A stretch of DNA of 64,000 bases from assembly GCF_004193775.1 (NCBI RefSeq), contig NC_041011.1, positions 11,063,656 to 11,127,655 of the forward strand. The letters are read 5' to 3'. The notes under the pieces were generated by a model. The model made no database searches and was not told where the DNA came from. It saw only the letters and a list, made by a program, of their open reading frames with translations. Below are positions 1 to 11,460 of the stretch, piece by piece; position 1 is the stretch's first letter, and each line of letters opens with the position of its first letter. Source of the DNA: Glycine soja. Lineage: Eukaryota; Streptophyta; Magnoliopsida; Fabales; Fabaceae. A program made the position numbers and the translations under genes.

Positions 1-78
1 TTTGCCTCTCTAGGTGGAAACATCATAACTAAACACGCTCCAAAGCACCCCTATCGTACCCACTCCAAGTCTAGAACG

Positions 79-1465
79 ATGGCAAACTTGGAAGAGGTGC
101 AAGAACAGATGAAGGCTAATATGTCGGCCTTAAAAGATCAAATGGCTTCCATGATGGAAGCCATGTTAGGAATGAAAAGGCTGATGGACAGCAGCCGTCG
201 CAGCTAGTATCGCCGCTAAAGTGGACCCAGTCCTTCAGCCCGCAACAAGCCCAACACACCACCCTGCCCCGGACATGAGGGGACGAGGAAGAGACACTAT
301 GGGACGCGCCAACAGCCCGCATCCGGGGTACATCCGAAATGTCTTCCCTTATGGCTTGCCTCCCAACTTCACACCACCAACATTGTATGATAACATAGAT
401 CATGCCCCTCCCTAGCCTATTGGGGTTGCCTATGAAGGTCTGTGGGAGCATTTTCACAGGGAGGATAACTCTTACCCCCCGTTCACCGCCGAAGGACTGA
501 CACCGGACACGCTACCTCAACCCAACATAGTGGGGGTCTTTCAACCCCAATACTCTTGTCTATGGGAGGGCCGCCTCCGGCAGCGGAGGGGAGGGAAAAG
601 CTCGACCTCCTCGAAGAGAGGTTAAGAGCCATCGAAGGATTTGGTGACTTTCCGTTCGCGGACATGATGGACTTGTGCCTAGTGCCAGACGTTATTATCC
701 CTCCCATGTTCAAAGTACCGGACTTTGACAAGTACAAAGGGACTACTTGTCCCAAGAACCATATGAAGATGTACTATTGAAAGATGGGCACGAATTCAAG
801 GGATGAAAAGTTGCTTATGCACTTCTTCCAAGACAGTTTTTCCGGCGCTGTGGTGGTTTGGTACACCAACTTGAAGGCATCTCGCATTCAATCATGGAAG
901 GACCTGATTACTGCCTTTATTAGGCAGTACCAATACAACACAGATATGGCTCCTGATAGGACCTAGCTTCAAAACATGTGCAAGAAAAACACGAATCCAT
1001 CAAAGAGTATGCCCAGAGATGGAGGGATTTGGCGGCCCAGATGGTACCTCCTATGATGGAAAGGGAGATGATCACCATGATAGTAGACACTTTGTCGATG
1101 TTCTACTATGAAAAGTTGGTAGGCTATATGCCCTCTAGCTTCACAGACCTCATCTTCACGCCAGCACCAACAATCAGAGGGTGGGAACAACTGAGGCAAG
1201 GAAGAAGGAAGGCGGCACCCACACTGTCACCTCCACACCTACTTAGCCTAAGTCTCAACCGGCCCCACACGGCACCCACCAGTATGCCCAGCATCACCCA
1301 AGCTTTGCGGCCCACGCCGAAAGCTCTTCTCCCTTGGCACCCGGCTAACTAAGGACACCCGCACCACCACCAAGGGTCTCCTCTCTGGCGCCGGCTCCAG
1401 CCCAGTCTCGTCCTAACAACAACTTTTCCCCCAACACGAGCTACAATGCCGGAAGAAGCCCTTCG
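79..1465 (+). pseudogene. Ogre gag, N-terminal and central part, broken
   Basis: Gag forms the virus-like particle that packages element RNA. The ATG at 79 opens a Met/Lys-rich amphipathic stretch that hits a stop at about 207. Recognisable pieces then continue at 556-780 (with the LEERLRAIEG and KVPDFDKYKGTT motifs), 784-966 and 978-1352 (with IKEYAQRWRDLAAQ), which is the retrotransposon gag core. In-frame stops near 207, 778 and 963 and frame changes separate the pieces. The same motifs recur in order in the second Ogre gag (57905-59752), which supports the call and this start. Confidence 0.8.
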
Positions 1466-3628
1466 GTGAGGAGAACCCCAGAATTGGCCCCGATTCCCAT
1501 GTCCTGTAGGGACCTCTTGCCATCACTACTGTCCAACCATATGGTGGTAGTAACCCTGGAAAGAACTTATCAAGTCCCCTTTCCCAAGTGGTACAATCCC
1601 GACATCACATGCGCATACCACGGGGGAACCCCAAGGCACTGGATTGAGCAATGCCTCGCCTTCAAAACCAAGGTTCAAAGTTTGATCAAGGCAGGATGGC
1701 TGACATTCCAAGAGGATGGGCCCAATGTGAAGACCAACCCACTTGCCAATCACGGAGGACCGGCCGTCAACGTAGTAGAGGAGTGTGGGTCGCGACAGCC
1801 CAAGCATTTGGGAGACGTGATAACCTTAAGAAGGTTTATCTTTGAAGACCTGCAAGAGGCAGGTGTGGTTCCCCCCAGCGGGAACAAAGAAGACCCCTGC
1901 TTGATGCACCCGGGTCTGCCACACGACATGGAGACATGCATGACACTAGAGGAGTTGTTGCAGCGTATGATCGATCTTGGTCAGCTTGAAGTCAATAGTT
2001 GGAGCGAGAATGAACAGCATGTCTGCATGCAATCCGCGGATATGGAAACTCCTAAGAAATCGAAACCCCTAGTGATATATTTCACCCGGGTCTCTGCACC
2101 CCAGCGGCACCAAGACACGCCCACGACATCAAGCCGAGGGCCGGCCTCCTTTCCCTACAAAAGCAGCAAGGCGGTACCGTGGAAGTATGCCCCCCTAAAC
2201 CTGTGCGAGAAGAAAGAAGACACCGCCAACATCAACTCACTCTTGACGAAGGTAACCAACATCACCGAGCTAAGTGGCGTGACCCGTAGCAGTCGCATCC
2301 TTGCGACACCTGACTTACCAGCACAACCCGTTAATGCTAAGGGAAAGGCTAAGGAAAATGAAGGACCAGCCAGTAACGCGACTCCCGCTCCGAAGGAGGA
2401 TGTGCCGACAGGGAGGTTCGCTGAGAAGAAAGTGGAGTCTAGCAGAAAGGAGGTGTCGGTAAAAGGGGCCAGTGAATTCCTTCGAATAATCCAACAAAGC
2501 AAATACAAGATCATAGAGCAGCTTAACAAAAGCCCAGCTAGGGTCTCCCTCCTAGAGCTACTCATAAGCTCGGAGCCTCATCAGGCATTATTGATCAAAG
2601 TGCTAAACGAGGCCCACGTGGCCCAAGACATGTCCGTGGAGGGTTTTGAGGGGATAGTCAACAACATTACTGCCAATAACTATCTTACCTTCACAGAAGA
2701 GGAAATCCCTGCTGAAGGACGAGGGCACAACAGGACCCTACACATCTCCGTCAAGTGCATGGACCATGTTATGGCCAAGGTCCTCATCGACAATGGCTCG
2801 AGCTTGAATATGATGCCAAAAAGCACGTTGGAAAAGTTGCCTTTCAATGCATCCCACTTAAGGCCAAGCACCATGATAGTCCAGGCATTCAACGGGAGCC
2901 GTCGGGAGGTGAGGGGGGAGATCGACCTCTCGATCCAAGTAGGACCCCACACTTGTAAGGTTACCTTTCAAGTGATAAATATAAATCCTGCTTACAGTTG
3001 CTTATTGGGCCGACCTTGGATCCACTCACTTGGAGTAATACCCTTGACGCTTCACCAGAAATTGAAATTTATGGTGGAGGGCCTTTTGGTCATCGTCTCG
3101 GGAGAGGAGGACCTTCTAATAAGCTTCCTGTCCTCCATGCCCTATGTCGAAGCCACCGAAGAAGCTCTGGAAATGGCCTTCCAATCTTTCGAGATAGTAA
3201 GTAATACCTCGGTGGAGTCCCTCCCAATGTGTCCTCGCATGTCTAGTGCAGCGGTCATGGTAGCCCATGTCATGTTAGGGCATGGTTACTAGCCCGACAT
3301 GGGCTTGGGGAAGAACAATGACGGCAGGCCCGACTCTGGAAGTTCGATTTGGGATATAAGCCTACGCAGGCCAACATAAGGAAGAGCGGCTGGGAAAAGA
3401 GAAACCGGGGCACTGGCTCACAGCTAAGGGCACATGTGAAGGAGCCCCTCCCTGTCTCCTCAACGAGAGCTTCGTCAGCGTAGGCTTGAGGTGTGAAGAG
3501 GAAGTGGCCATGGTGCACGATGAATCCCCTCAAAGGTGTCCCGACCTGGTGCAACCATGTCCCCCGGGTTTGCAGCTGGGAAACTGGCAAGTCATGGAAC
3601 GGCCCGAGGTTTCCTCGGCAAGCATAAT
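1466..3628 (+). pseudogene. Ogre gag C-terminus, aspartic protease and G-patch-like tail (exon 1)
   Basis: A long open frame of 608 codons (1466-3292) carries the gag C-terminal region, with a Cys/His motif around CAYHGG...IEQC, then a spacer and a retroviral-type aspartic protease. The active-site triad is read as D-N-G-S with Asp at codon 442 (about 2789) instead of the usual D-T/S-G; DNGSS is common in this lineage as I know it. The flap/C-terminal part ends near LLGRPWIH (about 3000-3025). A stop at 3290-3292 interrupts a glycine-rich GLGKNNDGRP stretch resembling a G-patch motif, and the coding trace continues after a frame change to 3628. The protease would cleave the polyprotein. Dead by frame breaks. 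Confidence 0.8.
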
Positions 3629-3794
3629 GTAAACCATGAGTTTTAAGAACCCTATGGCTGGGCCTAGGCTTTAGGGTTCTCCTTTTGATAAGGCGTTACT
3701 CATTTCAATAATACAAGATCTTTTGCTCATCTATTCTTGCGCCTTCACCCTTCTTCATTCATTTGCATATTTATTTCTTTCTGCTGTGATACAG
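3629..3794 (+). other. putative Ogre intron between protease and pol
   Basis: A GT at 3629-3630 and an AG at 3793-3794 bound 166 bp that are T-rich toward the 3' end (ttctttctgctgtgatacag) and contain stop codons, including TAA directly overlapping the donor. Removing the segment keeps one reading frame from the exon-1 tail into the acidic YDDEFYEGTDTKD stretch that begins pol. Ogre elements are known to carry a spliced intron at this place. The exact donor is inferred from frame and not proven. Confidence 0.7.
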
Positions 3795-5405
3795 ATACGA
3801 CGACGAGTTCTATGAAGGTACTGATACCAAGGACTCGGCCGTCGATTTTGGGTGAGAAGCAGATCCGATGGAGGAGGAAGAAGATGCCACAGGGTTATCC
3901 CCGAAGATGGAAAGGATGGTCTCCCAAGAGGACTGGGCGTTGAAGCCGCAACAAGAGGAAACAGAGGTCGTAGATCTTGGTGCTGGCGATGAAAGGAAGG
4001 AGGTAAAGGTGGGAACGGGCATGACTGCCTCTATCCATAACAAGCTGGTGACTTTACTAAGAGACTACCAAGACGTCTTCGCCTGGTCATATCGAGATAT
4101 GCCTGGCTTAGACTCTGACATTGTACAGCACAGGCTCCCCTTGAATCCCAGATGTTCCCGGTGAAGCAAAAGTTGAGGAGGATGAAGCCCAAAATGTCCT
4201 TAAGGATTAAAGAGGAAGTAAAGAAGCAATTTGATGCGGGCTTCTTAGCCATGGTTCGATACCCTAAGTGGGTGGCCAATATAGTCCCTATCCCAAAGAA
4301 ACACGGGAAGGTGCGAATGTGTGTAGACTATCGGGACCTAAACCGAGCCAGTCCCAAGGATAACTTTCCTTTACCACACATTGATGTCCTCATGGACAAC
4401 ATCGCCAATTTCACTTTGTTTTCCTTTATGGATGGCTTCTTGGGCTACAACCAGATAAAGATGGCACCAGAGGACATGGAAAAGACAATGTTCGTCACCT
4501 TGTGGGGAACATTCTGTTATAAGGTGATGTCCTTCGGGCTCAAGAACGTCGGGGCAACGTATCAGTGGGCGATGGTGGCTTTGTTCCACGATATGATGCA
4601 TCAAGAAATCGAAGTGTACGTGGACAATATGATTGCCAAGTCCATAAACGAAGAAGAACATCTCGTCAACTTACGGAAGTTGTTCAAGAGGTTACGGAAG
4701 TACTGGCAAAGGTTGAACCCGGCCAAGTGCACTTTCAGGGTCAAATCGGGAAAACTATTAGGTTTCATTGTGAGCCAAAAGGGGATAGAGGTTGACCCCG
4801 AAAAAGTTAAGGCCATCCTTGAAATGCCAGAGCCGCACACTGAAAAGCAAGTCTGAGGTTTCTTGGGGCGCTTGAACTACATCTCCAGGTTCATATCATA
4901 GCTCACGGCTACCTGTGAGCCGTTATTCAAGCTTTTGCGCAAGGATCGGTCTATTCGTTGGAATGACGATTGTCAAGAGGCGTTTGGAGAGATCAAGCAA
5001 TGTCTCATGAACCCCTCGGTGCTGATGCCACCGGTGGCTGGAAGACCTCTCTTCCTCTATATGATAGTGTTGGATAAGTCAATGGGGTGCATGTTGGGGC
5101 AACATGATGATTCTGGAAAGAGGGAATGCGTTGTCTATTACCTAAGTAAGAAATTCACAGCCTGCGAAATGAATTACTCCCTTTTGGAAAGAACATGTTG
5201 CGCCTTGGTATGGGCGTCCCATCGTCTGAGACAGTACATGTTGAGCCATACCACCTGGTTGGTGTCCAAGATGGACCCGGTCAAGTACATCTTTGGAAAG
5301 CCGGCCCTCACAGGATGAATTGCTCGGTGGCAGGTGTTGCTATTCGATTTTGACATAGTCTATGTTACCCAAAAGGCTCAGCAACCCCTCAACGATGACT
5401 AGCCC
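3795..5405 (+). pseudogene. Ogre pol: reverse transcriptase and first RNase H, broken
   Basis: Starts with the acidic linker after the intron, which has an in-frame TGA at 3850-3852. Reverse transcriptase motifs follow: VRMCVDYRDLNRA (about 4312-4350), FSFMDGFLGYNQIKM (about 4420-4461) and the polymerase box at 4617-4628, which reads Y-V-D-N instead of Y-V-D-D, so a metal-binding Asp is lost. A frameshift lies near 4140-4155 and stops occur at 4854-4856 and about 4900. The gypsy-type RNase H is at about 4935-5318 (YYLSKKFT, YSLLERTCCALVWA). The enzyme would copy element RNA to DNA. Inactive both by frame breaks and by the catalytic change. Confidence 0.88.
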
Positions 5406-5868
5406 ATGCATCTCGAGTTCCCAGATGAGTACATCATGGCCTTATTTGAGGGGAAGCTGGAAGAAGAGGACAAGGAGAAGTGGGTCGTATGGTTCGACAG
5501 AGCATCGAATGCCGTAGGCCACGGGGTTGGAGCAGCCTTGGTCTCTCCTGACGATCAGTGCATACCCTTCATAGCCGGACTAGGTTTCAACTAGACCAAT
5601 AATATGGCCGAGTATGAGGCATGTGCCCTCGGAGTCCAAGCGGCCATCAACTTCGGTGTCAAGCGGCTCAAGGTCTACGGGGACTCAGCTCTGGTAATTC
5701 ACCAACTAAGAAGGGAGTGGGAGACTTGGGATTATAAGTTGATACCCTACTAGGCTTACATCACGAAGCTAGCTGATTTCTTCAATGATGTCTCCTTCCA
5801 CCGCGTTCCCCGAGAGGAAAACCAAATGGCCGATGCACTTGCCACTTTGGCATCCATGTTCCAGCTGA
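5406..5868 (+). pseudogene. second (archaeal-like) RNase H of Ogre
   Basis: A second RNase H domain follows the first: WVVWFDRASNAVGHGVGAALVSP (about 5487-5550), then NNMAEYEACALGVQAA, LKVYGDSALVIHQL and the closing PREENQMADALA at about 5808-5840. Paired RNase H domains of this sort are an established trait of the Tat lineage, where the extra domain is closest to archaeal/plant RNase H. The first catalytic position, usually DGA in this motif, here reads DRA. In-frame TAG codons at 5593-5595 and about 5752 break it; both are consistent with CAG or CAA to TAG/TAA decay. Confidence 0.8.
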
Positions 5869-7208
5869 CTCCGCATGGAGACTTGCCATACATCGAGTTC
5901 TGGTGTCGCGGCAAGCCCACACATTGTTGTTTGATAGAAGAGGAGCAAGATGGTAAACCTTGGTTTTTCGACATCAAGCGATATGTCGAGAACAAGGAAT
6001 ACCCACCCGAGGCCTCTGATAATGACAAGAGGACATTAAGAAGGTTAGCGACTGGGTTCTTCTTGAGTAGGAGCATGATGTACAAGAGGAACCATGATAT
6101 GGTGTTACTCCGATGCATAGATGCTAAGGAGGCTGAGCGGATGATAGTGGAAGTCCACAAGGGCTCTTTTAGAACACATGCCAATGGGCATGCCATGGCT
6201 AGAAAGATCCTGAGGGCGGGGTACTATTGGCTCACCATGGAGAACGACTGTTGCCTCCATGTGAGAAAATGCCATAAGTGCCAGGCATTCGCAAACAATG
6301 TCAACGCTCCACCGATACCCTTAAATGTCAAGGCTGCCCCATGGCCCTTCTCCATGTGGGGAATAGATGTTATCGGGGCCATCAAGCCTAGAGCCTCAAA
6401 CGGGCATCGTTTTATCTTGGTAGCAATCGACTATTTCACCAAGTGGGTTGAAGCCGCCTCGTACGCCAGTGTCACAAGGAAGGTGGTCATCAGGTTTATT
6501 AGAAAGGAGATAATCTGCCGATACGGATTGCCGAGAAAGATTATCACAGACAACGCCACCAATCTGAACAACAAGATGATGAGGGAAATGTACGAGGACT
6601 TTAAAATCCAGCACCACAACTCCACGCCCTACAGGCGCAAGATGAACGGGGCAGTAGAGGAGGTAAACAAAAACATCCAGAAAATTATCCAAAAGATGAT
6701 TGTGTCCTATAAAGATTAGCACGAGATGATCCCCTTCGCGCTACATGGTTATCAGACTTCGATATGCACTTCAACTGGGGCAACACCATTTTTGTTGGTG
6801 TACGGAATGGAAGCCGTACTACCATTCGAGGTGGAGGTTCCATCTTTGAGGATCTTGGCAGAGTCTAGTTTGAAAGAGTCGGAGTGGGCCCAAGCGTGTT
6901 TCGACCAACTCAACCTTATAGAGGGCAAACAGCTGACGGCTATGAGCCATGGGCGTCTGTACCAAAGACGGGTAAAGAATGATTTCGACAAGAAAGTACG
7001 CCCATGCAAGTTTAACAAGGGAGACCTGGTGCTGAAGAAGATATCCCAAGACCCGAAGGATAGCAAGGGAAAATGGGCTCCAAATTACAAAGGACCTTTT
7101 GTCGTGAAGAAAGCATTCTCGGGAGGAGCACTGGTGCTTGCCAACATGGATGACATCGAGTTACCCTTCCCCGTGAACACTGAAGTTGTCAAGCGATACT
7201 ACGCTTGA
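5869..7208 (+). pseudogene. Ogre integrase
   Basis: An HHCC zinc-binding region is recognisable at about 6150-6290 (HANGHAMARKIL...CCLHVRKCHKCQAF). The catalytic core has WGIDVIGAI (about 6355-6381), ITDNATNLNN (about 6541-6570) and the region carrying the final Glu around NGAVEEVNKN (about 6643-6672). A TAG at 6717-6719 interrupts just before the C-terminal domain, which continues in frame at 6726-7208 with the FNKGDLVLKK (7009-7038) and WAPNYKGPFVV motifs typical of gypsy integrase C-termini. The protein would insert element cDNA into the genome. One nonsense codon is the main visible defect in this part, so it is the best-preserved region of the copy. Confidence 0.87.
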
Positions 7209-7799
7209 CACTTGGGGAAATTCAGAGATTCCCTGCCCATTTTGTTTTTGTGTTTTTTCCGAGGCTTCTTGTCCTTTTGTATGCCCCGGTCACAAATTTA
7301 ATAAAAATGAAAGATTAATGATTCTTTTCCCAATCCTTGTGTTGTGTCTATTGTTGCGTCAAGCCCCTTCACTCAGGTCCCTAGAGGGTGTCGCGGATGC
7401 TTAATTAAAATGAACATAACGGACTTTGCTCAGCATCGTTGCATTTTAAACTGCTTATGCATGTGCATGCCCATGCATATTTCCATCCTGTAGGTGAAAG
7501 CGGGGAAACACGTGCTTCAAGCGAAGGCCGATGCCGCGCCTAGTAGAAGATTCAAAGAGACCAGGGTAAGCGGGGGCATGGTCACGTCTTTACTTCATAA
7601 TGTCGTTCTGCTCCCAAAGGCCTAGGGACGGATACGAATAGACACTAGGCAGAGTGTCCAGCTCAAGACGTTAAAGAAGCGCTACTAGGAGGTAGCCTAG
7701 TACCTTTTAAATTTTCTACTTGTTATTTGATCACCTTTGTTTCTTAAGTCATAGTTTGACACACCTAGTTGCTCATAATCCTGGGAATTTAAATAAACA

Positions 7800-8035
7800 A
7801 GCACAAACTGGGAAGGTAGTAATACCTCACAAAAAAAAAAGAATATATATGTTTAGGTAGCAAAAATACCTTGAATATGTATGTATATGTTTAGGTAGCA
7901 AAGATACCTCACAAAAAAATGTATATGTTTATGTAGCAAAACTACTTTGAATATGTATGTATATGTTTAGGTAGCAAAATACCTCACAAAAATATATATG
8001 TGTTTAGGTAGCAAAATACCTCATGATAAAAAAAC
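7800..8035 (+). repeat. tandem repeat 'aggtagcaaa-acctc' in Ogre 3' region
   Basis: Five to six irregular copies of a 35-60 bp unit with core aggtagcaaaatacctcaca alternate with a tatatgt/atgtatgt spacer. AGGTAgcaaaaTACCT is itself an imperfect inverted repeat. The region is AT-rich and non-coding. Confidence 0.75.
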
Positions 8036-8560
8036 AATAAAACAAAAAAAAACAATAAAACAATAAAACTGGTTAGCTAAAAAGCCAACATGCTCTTGAA
8101 AGGAAATGAACTTGCCATTCAGAACACAAGGTTTTTGAAAAACAAATGTGTATGCACCTGAAAGGTGAATGCTGTGAAAATTTTGCCAAAAGCCCAAAAT
8201 GGACTCGAATGGATGCATGAATTGATAAAAGAGCATGTTTTGGAAACACTGGGTTGACTTAAATAGGGAAAATGAATCCTGAGCCCTAGTGTCACATGAC
8301 CATAAAAACTTGATGCTTGAGTGTCCACATGGGTGTATGCATGACCAGTTTTGCATAAAATTTCCAAATCATCATTGTTGCATGTGTGTCATGGAAATAA
8401 TGTGGGACATTCCTTTATCCCTGAACCGTTGGCCAAACCAATGCCTTGACATATATCATGTCCAGTCGTTCTACAAGCCTTGAGCCAAAATCCCAACTCA
8501 CCATAAACCATGACCCAGGGTGAGAATATCCATCCTCGCCCTCGGAAAAAGAAAAAAAAG

Positions 8561-8665
8561 TTCCCGATCAAAGATCGGAAGAAAACAAAAGAAAAAGAAG
8601 TTCCTGATGAAAGATTGGAAGAAAGAAAAAGAAGAAAATTCCCAATCAAAGATTGGAAGAAAGCA
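8561..8665 (+). repeat. purine-rich tandem repeat with small hairpins
   Basis: Three copies of a ~40-bp purine-rich unit. Copy 1 has CCGATC-aaa-GATCGG (8564-8578) and copy 3 has CCAATC-aaa-GATTGG (8642-8656), so the stem is kept by a paired change; the middle copy has lost perfect pairing. Low-complexity ORFs on either strand here are not genes. Confidence 0.7.
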
Positions 8666-8995
8666 AAAAACAAAGGAAACCACGACTTGAAGTAGTCCTT
8701 TCTCTTTGATTACCAACCAAAATCTTGTGCGCCGACGACTTTTTCGCCCCGTACTAAACAAAAACAGAAAAGGAAAATGCCCAAACACTCAGAGCCAAAT
8801 TTCCCACCAAAAACACTATTCCCAAAAAATTCCTATTGATCCATGATCACGCATGTAATTTTTTATTTGATAGGAAATGATTTGCAAAATCAAGTCATGA
8901 CATATCTATGGTTCAAAATTAGGGTGAAACACTTGCCTGTGTGAGGTTTGTACACTCTGAGTGATTTTCTTCTATTTTCAGTTGGACCCAGTATT

Positions 8996-9980
8996 TGTAG
9001 AAGCAAGCTTCATGATGTTGAATCAAGATTGATTCAAGGAGTTTTGATGATAACAAAGATGATGACAAAAAGCCCAAGAGAATGAATTCAAGATTGAGTC
9101 AAGAACACTTCAAGAATCAAGAGAAATTTAATTTCAAGATTCAAGAATCAAGTTTCAAGATTCAAGTTTCAAGAATCAAGAATAATCAAGTTGAAGATTC
9201 AAGAATCAAGAAAAGACTCAATCAAGATAAGTACTAAAAAGTTTTTCAAAATATTGAGTAGCACATGAATTTTTCATAAAACCTTTTACCAAAGAGTTTT
9301 TACTCTCTGGTAATCGATTACCAGTTTATTGCAATCGATTACCAGTAGCGAAGATTGTTTTCAAAAAGATTTGAACTGAATTTACAATGTTCCAATTGAT
9401 TTCAAAATGGTGTAATCGATTACAATGATTTGGTAATCGATTACCAGTATGTTTGAACGTTTAAATTCAAATTCAATTATGAAGAGTCACATCCTTTCAC
9501 AGAAATGCTTTGTGTAATCGATTACAATGATTTGGTAATCGATTACCAGTGATAAGTTTTGAATAAAAATCAAAAGATGTAACTCTTCCGATGGTTTTCA
9601 AGTTTTTCTAAAGGTTATAACTCTTCTAATGGTTTTCTTGACCAGACATGAAGAATCTATAAAAGCAAGACCTTGACTTGCATTTTAAATTCATTCATAA
9701 CAATTATTACAATCCTTTACAATCTTTGAATCTCTTTGAACATCTTCTTCTTCTTCTTCCTTTGCCAAAAGTTTTCTAAAAGTTTTCTGGTTTTCTAAAC
9801 CTTGAAAACAAAAGTGTGCTATTCATCTTTTTCATTTCCTTCTCCCTTTGCCAAAAAGAATTCGCCAAGGACTAACTGCCTGAATTCTTTTTGTGTCTCT
9901 CTTCTCCCTTTTCCAAAAGAACGAAGGACTAACCGCCTGAATTCTTTTGTGTCTCCCTTCTCCCTTGTCAAAGAATTCAA
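8996..9980 (+). repeat. SIRE-like copia LTR, truncated 5' part (LTR 1)
   Basis: Begins TGTAGAAGCAA, like the other copia LTRs in the window (14941, 31699, and 11460/30081 on the minus strand). It shows the same order: gatgataacaaagatgatgac, runs of 'aagattcaagaatcaag', three sets of GTAATCGATTAC palindromes (9308-9548), a TATA box TATAAAA at 9658-9664, and the 'ggactaaccgcctgaattc' repeats. It stops abruptly near 9980, before the hairpin row and the LTR 3' end, where repeat A begins. Confidence 0.85.
9308..9548. promoter_or_regulatory. cluster of GTAATCGATTAC palindromes upstream of LTR TATA box
   Basis: Perfect palindromes of 16 bp (TGGTAATCGATTACCA at 9308-9323, 9431-9446, 9533-9548) alternate with 14-bp forms (TGTAATCGATTACA at 9411-9424, 9513-9526). 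The pairs are 6 bp apart. Equivalent clusters lie in the other copia LTRs. Their position 100-350 bp upstream of the TATA box suggests U3 regulatory sites; which protein binds is unknown. Confidence 0.6.
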
Positions 9981-10112
9981 AGTTTTATGTGTAGTATGGA
10001 CACATGTGTAAACTAACAAAACAAAGGTAAATAAAAGGTGAGCAGTGGTGGGTGCGAAGGTAGATGGTCAACGTGTTGGTCTTCCTACTGGGCGACTGAT
10101 GCTACTAAAGAT
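9981..10112. repeat. repeat A, copy 1
   Basis: Matches 23144-23247 closely (gtagtatggacac...cgactgatgctactaaagat), except for about 29 extra bases in this copy near 10039-10067. Its nature is not recognised. In both places it lies 1.2-1.4 kb before repeat B. Confidence 0.75.
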
Positions 10113-10298
10113 AGTTGCATTTCCCACTACCTTTGTAGGAATAAAAGGACCAACTTCAATGGCTTCCCATATATTTAAATCTATGGCCTCAATAAGGATC
10201 TGCATTCGGGTTTTCCAATAGTGATAACCCTCGCCATTGAACATAAGAGGCCTATCAATAGAATTTCCCTCAAGGAATGGAAAGTTTGATGAGGCCAT
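10113..10298 (-). pseudogene. copia gag N-terminal fragment
   Basis: The minus-strand ATG at 10298 opens a MASSNFPFLEGNSIDRP... reading with FNGEGYHYWKTRMQ, the N-terminal gag motif of copia elements (FxGxNYxxWxxxM type). It parallels the gag at 28448 and the remnant at 31538. It is truncated where repeat A begins. Confidence 0.8.
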
Positions 10299-11460
10299 AT
10301 CTATTCTTGAAGTTTTTAAACTTTATACAAGAATCCTGCTCTGATACCACTTGTTAGACAAATGGCCTCAGTTATCTTAAGAAGGGGGGGTTGAATTAAG
10401 ATAACAAGAACTATTCCCCAATTAAAATTTCACTCTCTCTTTTTAGATTAACAATGCACCCTTAACATGAATTACTCAAAAGACAATTCAAAATAAACTT
10501 CTTTCAAGCCAAAGATAAATAGCAATAAATAAAAGAAGCTTAAGGGAAGAGAGAAATGCAAACTTGATTTATACTGGTTCGGCCACTTCCTGTGCCTACG
10601 TCCAGTCCTCAAGCAACCCACTTGAGATTTTCCACTCTCTTGTAAAATCCTTTTACAAGTTCTGAACACATAAGGACAATCCTTCCTTTGTGTTCATAAT
10701 TCTTTTACAACAAGAGACCCTCGGTCTCTTAATCCCTTTTCAGAAGTAAGAAGATGAGAAGAAGAAATCTCTCTTGAAAGAGATAGATTGTACAATGAAG
10801 ATCAATCACAATTCCTTGTTGAATATGCAAGTGTTTGACCAAGGAATCTTTGAGAGGATAAGACATTTCAATTCAGAAAAACTCTCTTAATCTTTTGAGA
10901 GGATAAAACTTTTTGGGCAATGAAAACTCTCATCTCAATTCGTGTTTCCAAGTCACATATAAATAGACCTTTGATGGCCATTCATAAACCATTTGAATAG
11001 ATGTGACTCTTGGAAGTTATTTTCTGAAAATCTCCTCTGGTAATCGATTACAAGATTTGTGTAATCGATTACAGGTTTTAATATTTGAATTAAAACGTTT
11101 ATTAACTGCTGGTAATTGATTACCAATATTGTGTAATCGATTACACAGTCTAAAATTTGAATTCAAATATTTAGTAGCTGTTGTAAAGCAGTTTTGGCCA
11201 CTGGTAATCGATTACATCCTCTGATAATCGATTACCAGAGAGTAAATCTCTTGAAAAACACTTTTTAACTTAAATTACTTGGCCAAACCTTTTGCTATAT
11301 CAATTAGGAATTCCTTTCCTAAAATACTAGTGATCATCTTGATGTTGTGGCTTGTATTCTTGAATCATTGTCCTGAATTTAAACTTGAAAATCCCATTTG
11401 CATCATTTGCATCAAATCATCATGATCATCATCAAAACACCAAAGGCATTTGCTTCTACA
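10113..11460 (-). mobile_element. copia fragment: LTR 2 (10352-11460) plus gag start
   Basis: On the minus strand this reads LTR, primer-binding site, gag start. The LTR begins TGTAGAAGCAAA at 11460 and ends at 10352 (revcomp tgttagaca). The PBS complementary to initiator Met-tRNA (TGGTATCAGAGC on the minus strand) is 10338-10349. The LTR is 1109 bp and belongs to a shorter subfamily shared with the solo LTR at 60094. It holds GTAATCGATTAC palindromes at about 11040-11240 and a hairpin at 10712-10730. The element is cut inside gag at repeat A. Confidence 0.85.

Larger units (their letters stand above)
1..8995 (+). mobile_element. Ogre/Tat-lineage Ty3-gypsy retrotransposon, copy 1, 5' end outside window
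   Basis: Internal part of a Ty3-gypsy element in the order gag, protease, intron-like segment, reverse transcriptase, RNase H, second RNase H, integrase, long 3' untranslated region. The second RNase H between the first RNase H and integrase, the intron-like segment after the protease and the large size are established hallmarks of the Tat/Ogre lineage. The 5' LTR, primer site and any ORF1 lie left of the window. The right end is cut by a copia-type LTR beginning at 8996. Coding regions carry many nonsense codons and frameshifts, so the copy is dead. Its gag start (79) resembles that of the second Ogre copy at 57905. Confidence 0.9.
7209..8995 (+). other. Ogre copy 1, 3' untranslated region
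   Basis: Follows the integrase stop at 7206-7208. It has no plausible gene. It contains two internal tandem repeat blocks (7800-8035 and 8561-8665) and is cut by a copia LTR at 8996, so the Ogre polypurine tract and 3' LTR are not seen here. Long, repeat-bearing 3' regions are known for the lineage. Short ORFs in it are fortuitous. Confidence 0.7.

Noticed and set aside
8389..8788. Phe-rich minus-strand ORFs
   Set aside because: They are the complement of a purine-rich tandem repeat in the Ogre 3' region.
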